NCBI RefSeq assembly: GCF_017114945.1
Contig: NZ_JABXKQ010000139.1
Coordinates: 1 to 62,452, forward strand
DNA from: Nostoc sp. JL34
GTDB taxonomy: Bacteria; Cyanobacteriota; Cyanobacteriia; Cyanobacteriales; Nostocaceae
DNA: 62,452 nucleotides
Direction of reading: 5' to 3'
Positions 9,662 through 19,215 of the stretch are shown piece after piece. The notes beneath the pieces were generated by a model. The model was given only the letters and a program-made list of their open reading frames with translations. It did not search any database and was not told the DNA's origin. The translations under genes were made by a program, and so were the position numbers. Positions within the stretch are counted from its first letter, which is position 1; the number at the start of each line of letters is the position of its first letter.

Positions 9662-10993
9662 ATGAAAACGACATTAAATTTGTCACGTTTTTATAAAGCA
9701 TGTAACCCAAGCTACACGCTAAATATAAGTAACGGGCTAGATCGTCAGTATTACATAGATTTTGCTGATGTCCGTGGTTGCAAGATTGTCGAAGAATTGC
9801 AACGGACTATCGTTCGGATTTCTCCTGATGAGCCAACCTGTCAGTTATTTACGGGTCACATTGGCTGCGGTAAGTCAACGGAATTGCAGCGCCTCAAGAC
9901 AGAACTAGAATTGGCGGGATTTCATGTGGTTTATTTTGAGTCCAGTCAAGACTTAGACATGGCGGATATTGATATCAGCGATATTTTGCTGAGTGTAGCC
10001 CGTCAAGTCAGTGCCAGTTTAGAAGGGATTAGCATCAAACTGAAACCTGGTTACTTTACCAATTTGTTTAAAGAAGTAGGCGATTTTTTGCAAACCCCCA
10101 TAGAGCTTTCTGGACAAGCAGAGTTGTCCTTGGGTATTGCCAAAATTACTGCGAAAACCAAAGATAGCACCCAGATGCGGAATCAACTGAGGCAATATCT
10201 GGAACCACGTACCAATAGTATTTTGCAGGCAATTAACGAAGAAATTTTAGAAAAGGCTGTTGAACAGCTAAAGCTACGGGGTCAAAAAGGACTGGTAGTG
10301 ATTGTAGATAACTTAGATCGAGTGGATATGCGTCCCTTAGCATCGGGGCGATCGCAACCAGAATATCTCTTCATCGACCGAGGCGAACAGTTACGCCGAC
10401 TCAAATGCCACCTAGTTTACACAATTCCCCTAACCTTAATTTTCTCCAATGAGTACGAGACACTGAAAAATCGTCTGGGGGGAGGGATTGCGCCAAAAGT
10501 ACTACCGATGGTATTAGTGCGCCAAAGAGATGGCAGTGACTACGAACCAGGGATGTCACTAGTGCGCCAGTTAGTTCTAGCAAGAGCTTTTCCAGAAGTT
10601 CCTTTGAATAGCAGGCTTTTATTAATTACAGAATTATTCGATCACTCCCAAACTTTGGATCGTTTATGTCGCGTTAGTGGTGGTCACATTCGTAACTTAT
10701 TGGGTTTACTTTATAGCTGTCTGCAACGACAAGATCCACCTTTTTCTAGGGACTGTTTAGAAGCCGTGATTAAGGACTACCGCGACGATCTGCTATTAGC
10801 TATTGATGAATCTCAGTGGGAATTATTGTTTGAAGTAGTCCAGCAGCAGAGAGTTAAAGGTGAGTCTGACTATCAGAGCTTACTAAGAAGTATGTATCTG
10901 TTTGAATATCGCGATCCTCTAGGGCGCTGGTTTGGCATCAGTCCAGCCTTGGCAGAAACAGAAAAAGTTTTGGCTTGGCAACAAAACAAGTAA
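9662..10993 (+). CDS. P-loop ATPase partner of a STAND protein
   Basis: A 443-residue AAA/STAND-like P-loop ATPase. Walker A is GHIGCGKST (residues 65-73 from the ATG at 9662), and Walker B is LVVIVDNLDRVD (about 211-222). A conserved arginine-rich stretch and a winged-helix-like C-terminus follow. I prefer the ATG at 9662 over the TTG at 9602, because the extra 20 residues come from a short DNA repeat; neither start has a clear ribosome binding site. The gene lies 116 bases upstream of the giant STAND/WD40 gene on the same strand, so the two probably act together. No effector domain is recognised in this protein. A KAP-like or NACHT-like regulatory ATPase is the best description. Confidence 0.75.
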   Translation: MKTTLNLSRFYKACNPSYTLNISNGLDRQYYIDFADVRGCKIVEELQRTIVRISPDEPTCQLFTGHIGCGKSTELQRLKTELELAGFHVVYFESSQDLDMADIDISDILLSVARQVSASLEGISIKLKPGYFTNLFKEVGDFLQTPIELSGQAELSLGIAKITAKTKDSTQMRNQLRQYLEPRTNSILQAINEEILEKAVEQLKLRGQKGLVVIVDNLDRVDMRPLASGRSQPEYLFIDRGEQLRRLKCHLVYTIPLTLIFSNEYETLKNRLGGGIAPKVLPMVLVRQRDGSDYEPGMSLVRQLVLARAFPEVPLNSRLLLITELFDHSQTLDRLCRVSGGHIRNLLGLLYSCLQRQDPPFSRDCLEAVIKDYRDDLLLAIDESQWELLFEVVQQQRVKGESDYQSLLRSMYLFEYRDPLGRWFGISPALAETEKVLAWQQNK

Positions 10994-11145
10994 TAGTGCT
11001 GGGTAAGTCAATTGTCATTAGTCAATTGTCCTTTGTCATTTGTCATTGGACTAATAACTAATGACTAATCACCAATGCCCCATGCCCCATCCTCAATGCC
11101 CAATAACCAATGACTAATGACAAGCCGCTACGCGTCTACACCAAA
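10994..11145. repeat. Heptamer short tandem repeats plus dispersed repeat at a gene start
   Basis: Degenerate GTCATTAGTCA/TTTGTCA heptamers, a CCCATGC pair and an ATGACTA pair fill the gap between the two genes. They run into a dispersed element, GACAAGCCGCTACGCGTCTAC, at about 11119-11139, related pieces of which occur near 4129, 24401 and 53528. The start codon of the next gene lies inside this repeat block. Confidence 0.75.
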
Positions 11146-14100
11146 GAAAATCAGCATACTTTGCAAAGACTGATTAGAGCGATGGCGCTTTCCGAAGGTC
11201 AATTTGCCCTAATTTTAGTTAGATGTAACTATGAGCAATTACGTGAGCAAATGTTAGAGAATATTCGCTCGCTTACCAAAGATATAAATATCAGAGAAAT
11301 CATTCTCAATCCATCAACGACTTCCTTGCACAGCACAATAGTCTCAGAACTATTTCTCGATAATCCTGCCGTCGTTACAGACTCTTTACCATCTGCTGTG
11401 ATGGTTTTTGGTATTGAGTCAATTATCGACCTGGAAAACTTACTTACAGGCATCAACCAAGCACGAGATATCTATGCCGCAACTTTTCCATTTCCAGTGG
11501 TGTTGTGGCTACAAGATGAAGTGGCATCATTGCTTTCAAGATTAGCGCCTGATTTCAAAAGCTGGGCTGCAACCACTATTAAATTTGAAATGGCCAAAGC
11601 AGATTTAATTGCTTTGATCCATCAAGAGGCAGAATCTCTATTTGTCAAAGTTTTAGAAGCAGGTGCTGAAACATTTTTATCTAATGCCTTGCTGGATTTA
11701 GATCCTAAGTCACAACACCGCCACGAAATAGAATCAGCCCGTAATGATTTGCTGCGCCTATACGGCGTTCAATTAACACCAGGATTAGAAGCTAGTTTAG
11801 AATTTGTGTTGGGGCGAGATAAATACGCTAACGATCAAATTAATGGTGCTTTAGCCAATTATCAAAGAAGCCTAGCATTATGGCAGCAGGAAGCAAGAAG
11901 AGTAGCGCAGTGGGAGAGTAATTCTTCTTTTCCCCTCTCATGTCCTCACCCTACCCCTCCCTCGTCTTCACTTAAGCAAGCAATAGTACTATTCCACCTG
12001 GGGCTGTGCTACCACCGAATGGCAGACTTATACCAGAATACTAGTAGCTATTGCGAACATGCTCTGTTGTGGTTCAAACAATGCTTGGAGCTATTGGAGG
12101 AGGTACAAAGAGAAGACTTAGTTGCTAAATTTATTTTGCCTGCTTGTGAAATGCTGCAACGCCTACAAGCCTGGGATGACTTAAAAGAATTAGCTCAAAA
12201 GTCATTAAATCTGCATAAAGCTTATGGAACTCCCGCACAAATTGCTCAAAATTATGGCTTTTTGGCAAATGTGGCGGCTTCTGAGTCGAATTGGATACTT
12301 GCTCATGAATTAGCGAATACAGCACTTTCTATCTCCGAAGAAGCAACAGAAATTTATCTGCGAGATGCTTTGCGAACCCGCCGCCAAGAAAGTTGGTATC
12401 TTCTCTTGCTAGCACGTACACAAAGGCATCTGGGTGAGTCGGAGGAGGCTATCAATAACCTGGAATGGGCAAGGGTAGTTTGTGAGCTACAACATCAGCC
12501 ATCACTTTACTTAGAGATTTTAGAGGAACTGCGATCGCTTTACTTTTTTGAGCGTCATGACTATACAGAAGCTTTTAAGCTGAAGCAAGAAAAAATTCAA
12601 ATAGAACATCAGTATGGCTTTCGTGCCTTCATCGGGGCAAGTCAATTGCAGCCACAACGCCCCAGAATTAACCCAGTACTGCAACCTCACAAAGTACCAT
12701 TTATTCCTGAAGAAATTGCCCAAGAAATATCTGCTTCTGGACGGCAACAAGATGTCAATCGTTTAATTGAAAGAATTACTCGCGCTGACTACAAACTCAC
12801 AGTAATTTATGGGCCATCGGGTGTAGGTAAAAGTTCTATTCTCAAAGCTGGTTTAGTCCCAGCACTAAAGGGAAAAGTTATCGGTGAACGCATTCCTATA
12901 CCTATTGTTTTGTCTGTTTATACTGATTGGATGACAATCTTGATCGGCAGTATAAACCAAGCACTTACATACACAGGAATATCGGTTAATCTTGACTCTA
13001 CACCCACTATACTACTAGAAAAAATTCGGTTAGTATCTGAACGCAATTATACAATAGTTATTATATTAGACCAGTTTGAAGAATTTTTCTTTGTTAATAA
13101 TCCTCCCACACAAAGAATAGAATTTTATAAATTCTTGAGTGAATCTTTAAATATTTCATTTGTAAAAGTTATTCTTTCATTACGAGAAGATTATTTACAT
13201 CACTTGTTAGAATTTGAACGTTTGAGCCAAAAAAATAGTACTGGATTATATGATCTAGGCGTAATCAATAAAAATATTCTTGATAAGGACATTCGCTACT
13301 ATTTAGGAAAATTCTCTAGCCAAGATGCCAAAGCTATAATTCACAGTCTTACTCAACGTTCCCATTATGAACTGAGTGAGGACTTAATTAACCGATTAGT
13401 GAAGGATTTGACAGGAGAACTAGACGAAGTACATCCAATTGAATTACAAATAGTCGGTGCTCAACTACAAATAGAAAATATCACCACATTGGCAGAATAT
13501 AAGCTTTGCGGTGGCTCAGCAAAATTGGTAGAACGCTGGCTTGGAGAAGTTATCAAAGACTGCGGTCAGGAGAACGAAGAGTTAAGTTGGAAATTATTAT
13601 TTGAGTTAACTGATGAAAAGGGGACGCGACCGTTAAAAACTAAAGCTGATTTAGCGGTAGCATTAGTTAATAATCATGATATTGATACAATATCAAGCTT
13701 TGACAAAGTTGGGGAACTGATTTTAGAGATATTGGTGGGTTCAGGGTTAGTATTGCGAGTTAGAGAAGAGTTAGGCGATCGCTACCAGTTAGTTCACGAT
13801 TATTTAGTTGAACCAATTCGCCAAAAGAACAACTATGGTATGCTCGCCGAATTAGAAAAAATCAAACTTGAAAAAACTAGAGCTGAAGTAGCCCAAAAGC
13901 TTAGTCAAAAGCACTTAAATTTAGTGTTGCAACGAAGACTGCGGGAAGCACGGATAGCAGGTGCAATCCTGGCAATCATGGGGGGAACAATAGCAGCATT
14001 ATGGTGGCAAGCTGACTTACAGAAAAGAGCAGCAGTCCGCCAAACTCTACGCGCTGAACGCAGTGAAACCAACTTAAAAATTAGTGCGATCACTGCTGCT

Positions 14101-16158
14101 AGCGAAGCTCTGTTCGCCTCTAATAAAGAATTTGATGCCCTGTTAGAAAGTTTGCGGGCTTGGAGAGGACTTAAACAGGCTGATGGAGTGCAGGCAGATA
14201 CCCGAATGCGGGTGGTGACAGCCCTGCAACAGGCAGTTTATGGGGTAACGGAGGTTAACCGCCTAGAAGGGCACACTGATATTGTCTGGGGAGTAACTTT
14301 CAGCCCAGATGGTCAGTTGCTAGCATCAGGTAGCCGAGATCAAACGGTGAAACTTTGGCGTCCTGACGGAACCTTACTCCAAACCCTCAAAGGTCACACT
14401 GATGCTATCACCTGTGTAAGTTTTAGCCCTGATGGTCAAACCCTAGCCTCCGCCAGCCTCGACAAAACAGTGCAAATCTGGCACAAAAACCCGGTTACAA
14501 GTAAATTTGACCCTAAGCCATATAAAACCCTGAAAGGACACGGAGATTGGGTTTATAGCGTTAATTTCAGTCCTGATGGCGAGTTATTAGCTACTGGTAG
14601 TAAGGATAAAACTGTAAAACTTTGGCGCAAAGACGGTAGCTTAGTAAAAATACTGAGGGGACATCAGGGCTGGGTTAACTGGGTAAACTTCAGTCCCAAT
14701 GGTCAGTTCATTGCCTCGGCCAGCGACGACAAAACAGTGAAAATCTGGCGACGGGATGGTAGCCTCGTTACAACTTTGCAGGGACATCAGCAGGGTGTGA
14801 TTGTAGCTGTTTTCAGCCCTGATGGTAAATTTTTGGCATCAACAGGTCGAGATAAAACAGTGAAACTTTGGCTCAGGGAAAGTAACCGCACTAAAGACGG
14901 TTTTGAATTTCGTCCTTACAAAACTTTACGGCAGCATAGCAGTACAGTGTGGAGTTTGAGCTTTAGTGCCAATAGTAAAAAGTTAGCTTCCGCAGGTGAA
15001 GACAATACCATAAACCTCTGGAGTACCACTGGTAGCTTACTCAAAACCTTCAAAGGACACAGCGATGCTGTTGTTAGCATCGCTTTCAGTCCAAATAACA
15101 AATTGCTGGCTTCAGGAAGTTTCGACAAAAGCGTGAAACTATGGAGTTTAGATGCTCCAACACTGTCTATTCTTCAAGGGCATCAGGATCGAGTTTTGAG
15201 CGTTACTTGGAGTCCCGACGGTCAGATGCTAGCTTCTGGTAGTAGCGATCGCACTGTCAAACTTTGGCAACGATACACCAGTAGTGGCGAGGTCAAAACC
15301 CGACTTTACAAAACTTTGGTAGGGCACACAAATAAAGTTCCTAGTGTTAGTTTTGACCCAAAAGGTAAAATGCTGGCTTCAGCGAGTTATGACAAAACAG
15401 TGAAACTTTGGCGGCTTGACGGTACTTTAATCATGACTCTCTACGGGCATACTGATAGTGTGATGAGCGTGAATTTTAGCCCTGATGGTCAGTTTTTGGC
15501 ATCAGCTAGCAAAGATAAGACAGTAAAACTTTGGAACCGTGAAGGCAAGTTGCTCAAAACCTTAGTGGGACATCATGGTTGGGTAAATAGTGTCAATTTC
15601 AGCCCTGATAGTCAGGTTTTAGCCTCTGCTAGTGATGACCAAACTGTGAAACTGTGGCGCCGGGATGGTACTTTGCTCAAAACTTTCTCGCCCCATGACA
15701 GCTGGGTGTTAGGTGTCAGCTTTAGTCCCACTGATCAATTGCTGGCTTCTGCTAGCTGGGATAATACTGTGAAACTATGGCGACGGGATGGCACGTTGTT
15801 AAAAACCTTATTAAAGGGGTACAGCGATAGCGTCAATGCCGTGACTTTCAGCCCCAATGGCAAATTGCTCGCCGCCGCCAGTTGGGACAGTACAGTGAAA
15901 CTTTGGAGCCGTGATGGCAAATTAATTAAAAGTCTTAATGGGCATCGGGCTCCAGTATTAAGTGTCAGTTTTAGCCCAGATGGTCAAACACTAGCATCAG
16001 CTAGTGATGACAACACGATAATTTTGTGGAATTTACATCTTGATGATCTGCTTGTTCGTGGTTGCAACTGGGTGAGTAATTACCTCAAGCACAACCGCAA
16101 TCTTGAGAAACGCGATCGCCTTCTTTGTGATGGCATAACCCGTACAAACTCTTTTTAA
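11110..16158 (+). CDS. TPR / STAND NTPase / WD40 signalling protein
   Basis: A 1682-residue modular protein. Residues 1 to about 220 resemble a P-loop fold without a visible Walker A. Residues about 230-520 are TPR-like helical repeats. A STAND NTPase domain has Walker A GPSGVGKS at 568-575 and Walker B IVIILDQFEEF with Asp near 654, then winged-helix-like sequence (YQLVHDYLVEPIRQ). A coiled coil and a possible membrane segment (about 948-965) follow. Residues 1054 to about 1655 hold 14 WD40 repeats, enough for two seven-bladed propellers. STAND proteins are signal-gated switches in regulation, cell death or phage defence; here the ligand and output are unknown. The ATG and the first ten codons come from dispersed repeats, so translation might begin at Met25. 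Confidence 0.9.
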   Translation: MTNDKPLRVYTKENQHTLQRLIRAMALSEGQFALILVRCNYEQLREQMLENIRSLTKDINIREIILNPSTTSLHSTIVSELFLDNPAVVTDSLPSAVMVFGIESIIDLENLLTGINQARDIYAATFPFPVVLWLQDEVASLLSRLAPDFKSWAATTIKFEMAKADLIALIHQEAESLFVKVLEAGAETFLSNALLDLDPKSQHRHEIESARNDLLRLYGVQLTPGLEASLEFVLGRDKYANDQINGALANYQRSLALWQQEARRVAQWESNSSFPLSCPHPTPPSSSLKQAIVLFHLGLCYHRMADLYQNTSSYCEHALLWFKQCLELLEEVQREDLVAKFILPACEMLQRLQAWDDLKELAQKSLNLHKAYGTPAQIAQNYGFLANVAASESNWILAHELANTALSISEEATEIYLRDALRTRRQESWYLLLLARTQRHLGESEEAINNLEWARVVCELQHQPSLYLEILEELRSLYFFERHDYTEAFKLKQEKIQIEHQYGFRAFIGASQLQPQRPRINPVLQPHKVPFIPEEIAQEISASGRQQDVNRLIERITRADYKLTVIYGPSGVGKSSILKAGLVPALKGKVIGERIPIPIVLSVYTDWMTILIGSINQALTYTGISVNLDSTPTILLEKIRLVSERNYTIVIILDQFEEFFFVNNPPTQRIEFYKFLSESLNISFVKVILSLREDYLHHLLEFERLSQKNSTGLYDLGVINKNILDKDIRYYLGKFSSQDAKAIIHSLTQRSHYELSEDLINRLVKDLTGELDEVHPIELQIVGAQLQIENITTLAEYKLCGGSAKLVERWLGEVIKDCGQENEELSWKLLFELTDEKGTRPLKTKADLAVALVNNHDIDTISSFDKVGELILEILVGSGLVLRVREELGDRYQLVHDYLVEPIRQKNNYGMLAELEKIKLEKTRAEVAQKLSQKHLNLVLQRRLREARIAGAILAIMGGTIAALWWQADLQKRAAVRQTLRAERSETNLKISAITAASEALFASNKEFDALLESLRAWRGLKQADGVQADTRMRVVTALQQAVYGVTEVNRLEGHTDIVWGVTFSPDGQLLASGSRDQTVKLWRPDGTLLQTLKGHTDAITCVSFSPDGQTLASASLDKTVQIWHKNPVTSKFDPKPYKTLKGHGDWVYSVNFSPDGELLATGSKDKTVKLWRKDGSLVKILRGHQGWVNWVNFSPNGQFIASASDDKTVKIWRRDGSLVTTLQGHQQGVIVAVFSPDGKFLASTGRDKTVKLWLRESNRTKDGFEFRPYKTLRQHSSTVWSLSFSANSKKLASAGEDNTINLWSTTGSLLKTFKGHSDAVVSIAFSPNNKLLASGSFDKSVKLWSLDAPTLSILQGHQDRVLSVTWSPDGQMLASGSSDRTVKLWQRYTSSGEVKTRLYKTLVGHTNKVPSVSFDPKGKMLASASYDKTVKLWRLDGTLIMTLYGHTDSVMSVNFSPDGQFLASASKDKTVKLWNREGKLLKTLVGHHGWVNSVNFSPDSQVLASASDDQTVKLWRRDGTLLKTFSPHDSWVLGVSFSPTDQLLASASWDNTVKLWRRDGTLLKTLLKGYSDSVNAVTFSPNGKLLAAASWDSTVKLWSRDGKLIKSLNGHRAPVLSVSFSPDGQTLASASDDNTIILWNLHLDDLLVRGCNWVSNYLKHNRNLEKRDRLLCDGITRTNSF

Positions 16159-16219
16159 TTACGAATTATGTTAGCGTAGCGTTAGCGAGTCATCGAGCGT
16201 CATTACGAATTACGTTGCA

Positions 16220-16261
16220 GCCTCAATGAGCAACCGCTCTTGGTTTAGCGGTTGATGAGGC
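16220..16261. terminator. Hairpin after the STAND gene
   Basis: CAACCGCT (16231-16238) pairs with AGCGGTTG (16247-16254), flanked by GCCTCA and TGAGGC at 16220-16225 and 16256-16261. It could end transcription between the convergent STAND gene and the small gene at 16307, although no T-tract follows directly. Confidence 0.45.
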
Positions 16262-16306
16262 GATGAGAGTTGTTAATTCCGAGCCAGAAACTTATTTCCA
16301 ACTAAA

Positions 16307-16654
16307 TCAGCCGCATGAGCGATCGCTCTCCAAAACTTCGTGGCTATTCTCTTCGGGAGCCTCTTGGGGCAAATTCGCCAAAAATGCTTGTAGTCTCATC
16401 CGCTCAATGTAAGGCCAACCTCCCTCAGACTCAATATCTTTCAGCAGTGAGTAGAGTTGGCGACGGTTAACAGGCAAACTCTCTTGAAAAACTCCATCCC
16501 GGATCTCTCGGTGTAACTGCTCCAATTGCCTAAGCATTGCCAAAAGAGCTACAGTATCGCCTTGACAATCCTGAACTGCATCATACACCACAGTTGCGAT
16601 CGCTTGCACTTTACAAGACAACTTCTCCGATTCAATATTTTTGTTATTGTTCAT
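16307..16654 (-). CDS. Hypothetical small soluble protein
   Basis: A 115-residue protein from the ATG at 16654, which has a strong purine-rich ribosome binding site (GGAAAGGGTGG) just upstream. A longer frame from 16687 would add 11 residues but lacks such a site. The sequence is helical and charged (KVQAIATVVYDAVQDC, RQLEQLHREIRDGVFQ, DIESEGGWPYIERMRLQAF), with no signal peptide or membrane segment. I recognise no family. It is convergent with the STAND gene and may be unrelated to it. Confidence 0.7.
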   Translation of the reverse strand: MNNNKNIESEKLSCKVQAIATVVYDAVQDCQGDTVALLAMLRQLEQLHREIRDGVFQESLPVNRRQLYSLLKDIESEGGWPYIERMRLQAFLANLPQEAPEENSHEVLESDRSCG

Positions 16655-17519
16655 GCCACCCTTTCCGTATAAATGAGGCCAACTCAAATTTACCGGAGAT
16701 TTTTAATTTTCCCTAGTTTGCCAGCCTAGATTCATTAGCTGTCACTCTAGCCAAGCAGAAAATTAGATATAGCTTCTATAAGCTTTTAGATAGTTTTATT
16801 TCTGAACTCTCCTTGTCCCCTTGTCCCCTCACTTGCCCTACTCAGGGGTGAATATAACTAGATTTGTATCTTTATCAAAAGCAATTGCGATCGTTCCTAA
16901 AAGAGCGTAGTAACCTTTAGCGTAGCCTCCACAGCAGCTAGATGCGATCAAGGTGAGACTTTCTTGGATTTTGAGTACTTTGATTTTGAGTTAAAAAAAA
17001 TCGTATGATCTGGCTGATTTACCCATCAAACAATGGGCTGTATGTAGTGGCGTCACATACATGATACAAAAAGACTTGGGCGACGCCGCTTTTGCCATAG
17101 GCAAGAGCAAAGTGCGAAGCAAACACCCTTCTTCGCGCTCTTCGAGGCAAGCATTTATGCTGCTCTGTGTGGGGCTTACTCATCCACCCGCCCAACTCGA
17201 ACAAATGCCACCAACAGTAAAACTGCTGGTTTTTTGCTCCCCTAGTAACACACATCCAAAATGGATGCAGTGTGCTACTTAGTCTGGGGTTTACACCCCA
17301 AGCTCAAGAGAGCGACACGTTTAACTACGTTTAGCAGAGAAAAGTTTGAGCAGCGGCTGACAACCTAGACGCCCGAACACTTGCTTCAACTCTCTTAATC
17401 AGAGCAAAGCTGTGTCCGACCAAAGGTAGCTTTTCGCAGAGTAGCGGCTTCTCATCAGAGATCAAAGCTTCGATGCAGTTTTACAACTTAGATATTAATT
17501 TTTGAGATTGAGGTTGACC
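16655..17519. other. Long non-coding stretch upstream of psbO
   Basis: About 860 bases without a credible gene. Overlapping opposite frames at 17019-17282 are low-value translations. A GGGGTTTACACCCC palindrome sits near 17285-17298. The psbO promoter should lie in the last 200 bases, with a GAGG ribosome binding site at about 17510. Confidence 0.5.
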
Positions 17520-18356
17520 ATGAGGTATCGCGCTTTAATTGTTGCATTCTTGGCTTTGTGCCTAGGGCTAATAACTGCTTGTAGTGATGCTCCTGCTAGT
17601 AGTAGTGGTAGAGATGTACTCACATACGATCAAATTCGCGGCACTGGCTTGGCTAACAAATGCCCCCAACTAGCAGAAACAAGTCGTGGTTCTATTCCCA
17701 TTGATTCTAGCCAGTCTTATGCCATCAAAGAACTTTGCTTGGAACCAACTAGCTTCTTCATCAAAGAAGAACCTGCTAATAAACGCCAAGAAGCAGAATT
17801 TGTTGCTGGCAAATTGTTGACCAGATACACTTCCACTATTGACCAGGTGCAAGGTAATCTAAAAATCAACTCAGATAATAGCCTGACCTTTGCGGAAACT
17901 GATGGTCTTGACTTCCAAGCCATCACTGTGCAACTTCCTGGTGGTGAGCGAGTACCTTTCCTCTTCACCATTAAAAACTTGGTTGCTCAAACCCAACCCA
18001 GCTTGACCAGTATTAACACCTCTACGGACTTTGAAGGCACCTTCAAAGTTCCTTCCTATCGTGGTGCTGCCTTCCTAGATCCCAAAGGTCGTGGTGTCGT
18101 CAGTGGCTACGATAATGCCGTAGCTCTCCCCGCCCAAGCAGATGATGAAGAACTTACCCGCACTAACGTCAAGCGTGCTGAAAATCTCAATGGCAAGATT
18201 TCTCTGCAAATCGCTAAAATAGACAGTTCTAGTGGTGAAATTGCTGGTACTTTCGAGAGCGAACAGCCATCTGATACAGATTTAGGTGCTGGCGAACCTA
18301 AAGAAGTTAAGATTCGCGGTTTATTTTATGGGCGGGTTGAACCGACTCGTGGCTAA
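17520..18356 (+). CDS. psbO: Photosystem II manganese-stabilising protein PsbO
   Basis: PsbO is the 33-kDa extrinsic subunit that shields and stabilises the Mn4CaO5 cluster on the lumenal side of photosystem II. The ATG at 17520 starts a signal peptide with the lipobox-like LITAC, so the mature protein may be lipid-anchored. Typical PsbO stretches follow: LTYDQIRGTGLANKCP, the two cysteines of the conserved disulfide (KCPQL and ELCLEP), VPFLFTIKNLVA, and FKVPSYRGAAFLDPKGRG. Length is 278 residues. A strong terminator follows. A longer frame from 17502 has only TTG starts and a worse ribosome binding site. Confidence 0.98.
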   Translation: MRYRALIVAFLALCLGLITACSDAPASSSGRDVLTYDQIRGTGLANKCPQLAETSRGSIPIDSSQSYAIKELCLEPTSFFIKEEPANKRQEAEFVAGKLLTRYTSTIDQVQGNLKINSDNSLTFAETDGLDFQAITVQLPGGERVPFLFTIKNLVAQTQPSLTSINTSTDFEGTFKVPSYRGAAFLDPKGRGVVSGYDNAVALPAQADDEELTRTNVKRAENLNGKISLQIAKIDSSSGEIAGTFESEQPSDTDLGAGEPKEVKIRGLFYGRVEPTRG

Positions 18357-18430
18357 ATCCTCTGAAATAACGCAACTGACTGATACTCAGAACGACAATT
18401 CTGTAAGTATCAGACTTGATCGCAAAAGTT

Positions 18431-18473
18431 AACTTATTTACCCTCTTTTTTCAGGAGGGTAGATAAGTTTTTT
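18431..18473 (+). terminator. Rho-independent terminator of psbO
   Basis: AACTTATTTACCCTC (18431-18445) pairs with GAGGGTAGATAAGTT (18455-18469), with one wobble pair, followed by a run of T. It lies about 75 bases after the psbO stop codon. Confidence 0.9.
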
Positions 18474-18714
18474 ACAAAGATGGGGAAAAGTTAAAGCCGA
18501 GCAAAATTGTGGGCGAAATAACCCTTGCAATTGGGAAAAGTTTAATACCTCGGACTTGTGGGTGACCGAAACAATGCTGAGTCACAAGTAAAATTAGACC
18601 GACTAATCTCCCCACTTCAATCTCCTAGATTTACCTATGGGGTAACTCAGTCTTACTGACTTGATTCATCCCTTTAACCTTTTCCCTTTCATTAAAACAC
18701 TATAGACTTAAGTA
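18474..18714. ncRNA. Possible small RNA between psbO and sigF
   Basis: A gene-free block lies between two terminators. It contains two copies of a GGGAAAAGTT(T)AA motif (about 18483 and 18534) and ends in a second terminator-like hairpin. This is circumstantial support for a separate transcript; no named RNA family was recognised. Confidence 0.25.
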
Positions 18715-18715
18715 C

Positions 18716-18742
18716 AAAAAAGGGTAATATGCCCTTTTTTTT
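18716..18742 (+). terminator. Terminator-like hairpin with A- and T-tracts
   Basis: AAAAAAGGG (18716-18724), a seven-base loop, then CCCTTTTTT (18732-18740) with further T. The symmetric A/T tracts would allow it to work in both directions. Confidence 0.7.
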
Positions 18743-19215
18743 ATTAGCTTGCGTAAATATACATAGATTTGTTGAAATATTATTAGTAATTTTTAATTAT
18801 TGGATAAATTTCAGTCGAATAAACAGGTAATTTTACTGTAAATGCCACTTTTGCTTATCTAACAAAAACCCGATTACTGTTGTTTTGTTTCTATAAATTA
18901 ACTTCACCATTAATTAATCCAAATTAAGTACAATCTCGGTTTGATATTTAGTAATTAATTTTATATTTTATTCCTATGTAGTTCTAAAAAATCTACAGAT
19001 AATACCAAAGATAAATAACAAACTAAATACCGATTTCGCCCATTTTAATTTTGCTCAATTCTCAAGCAACCTATGGAATTTTTCTAGAAAAACTTTGTTA
19101 TATACCATAGTATTTGCTAGGAAATATAACGCGATATTGTCTTTAATATCGTGCGATCGCAGCTTAATTTAAAAGCGAATATTTGATTCTTTATTTGCTC
19201 AATAAGCCCGGTGCT
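18743..19215. other. Leader region of the sigma factor gene
   Basis: Very AT-rich and without a gene. A small hairpin, CGATATT (19132-19138) with AATATCG (19145-19151), lies about 65 bases before the ATG at 19216. The sigF promoter is expected here, but I cannot place it with confidence. Confidence 0.4.

Noticed and set aside
17019..17282. Overlapping frames upstream of psbO
   Set aside because: Both strands are open with low-value translations; no conserved motif.
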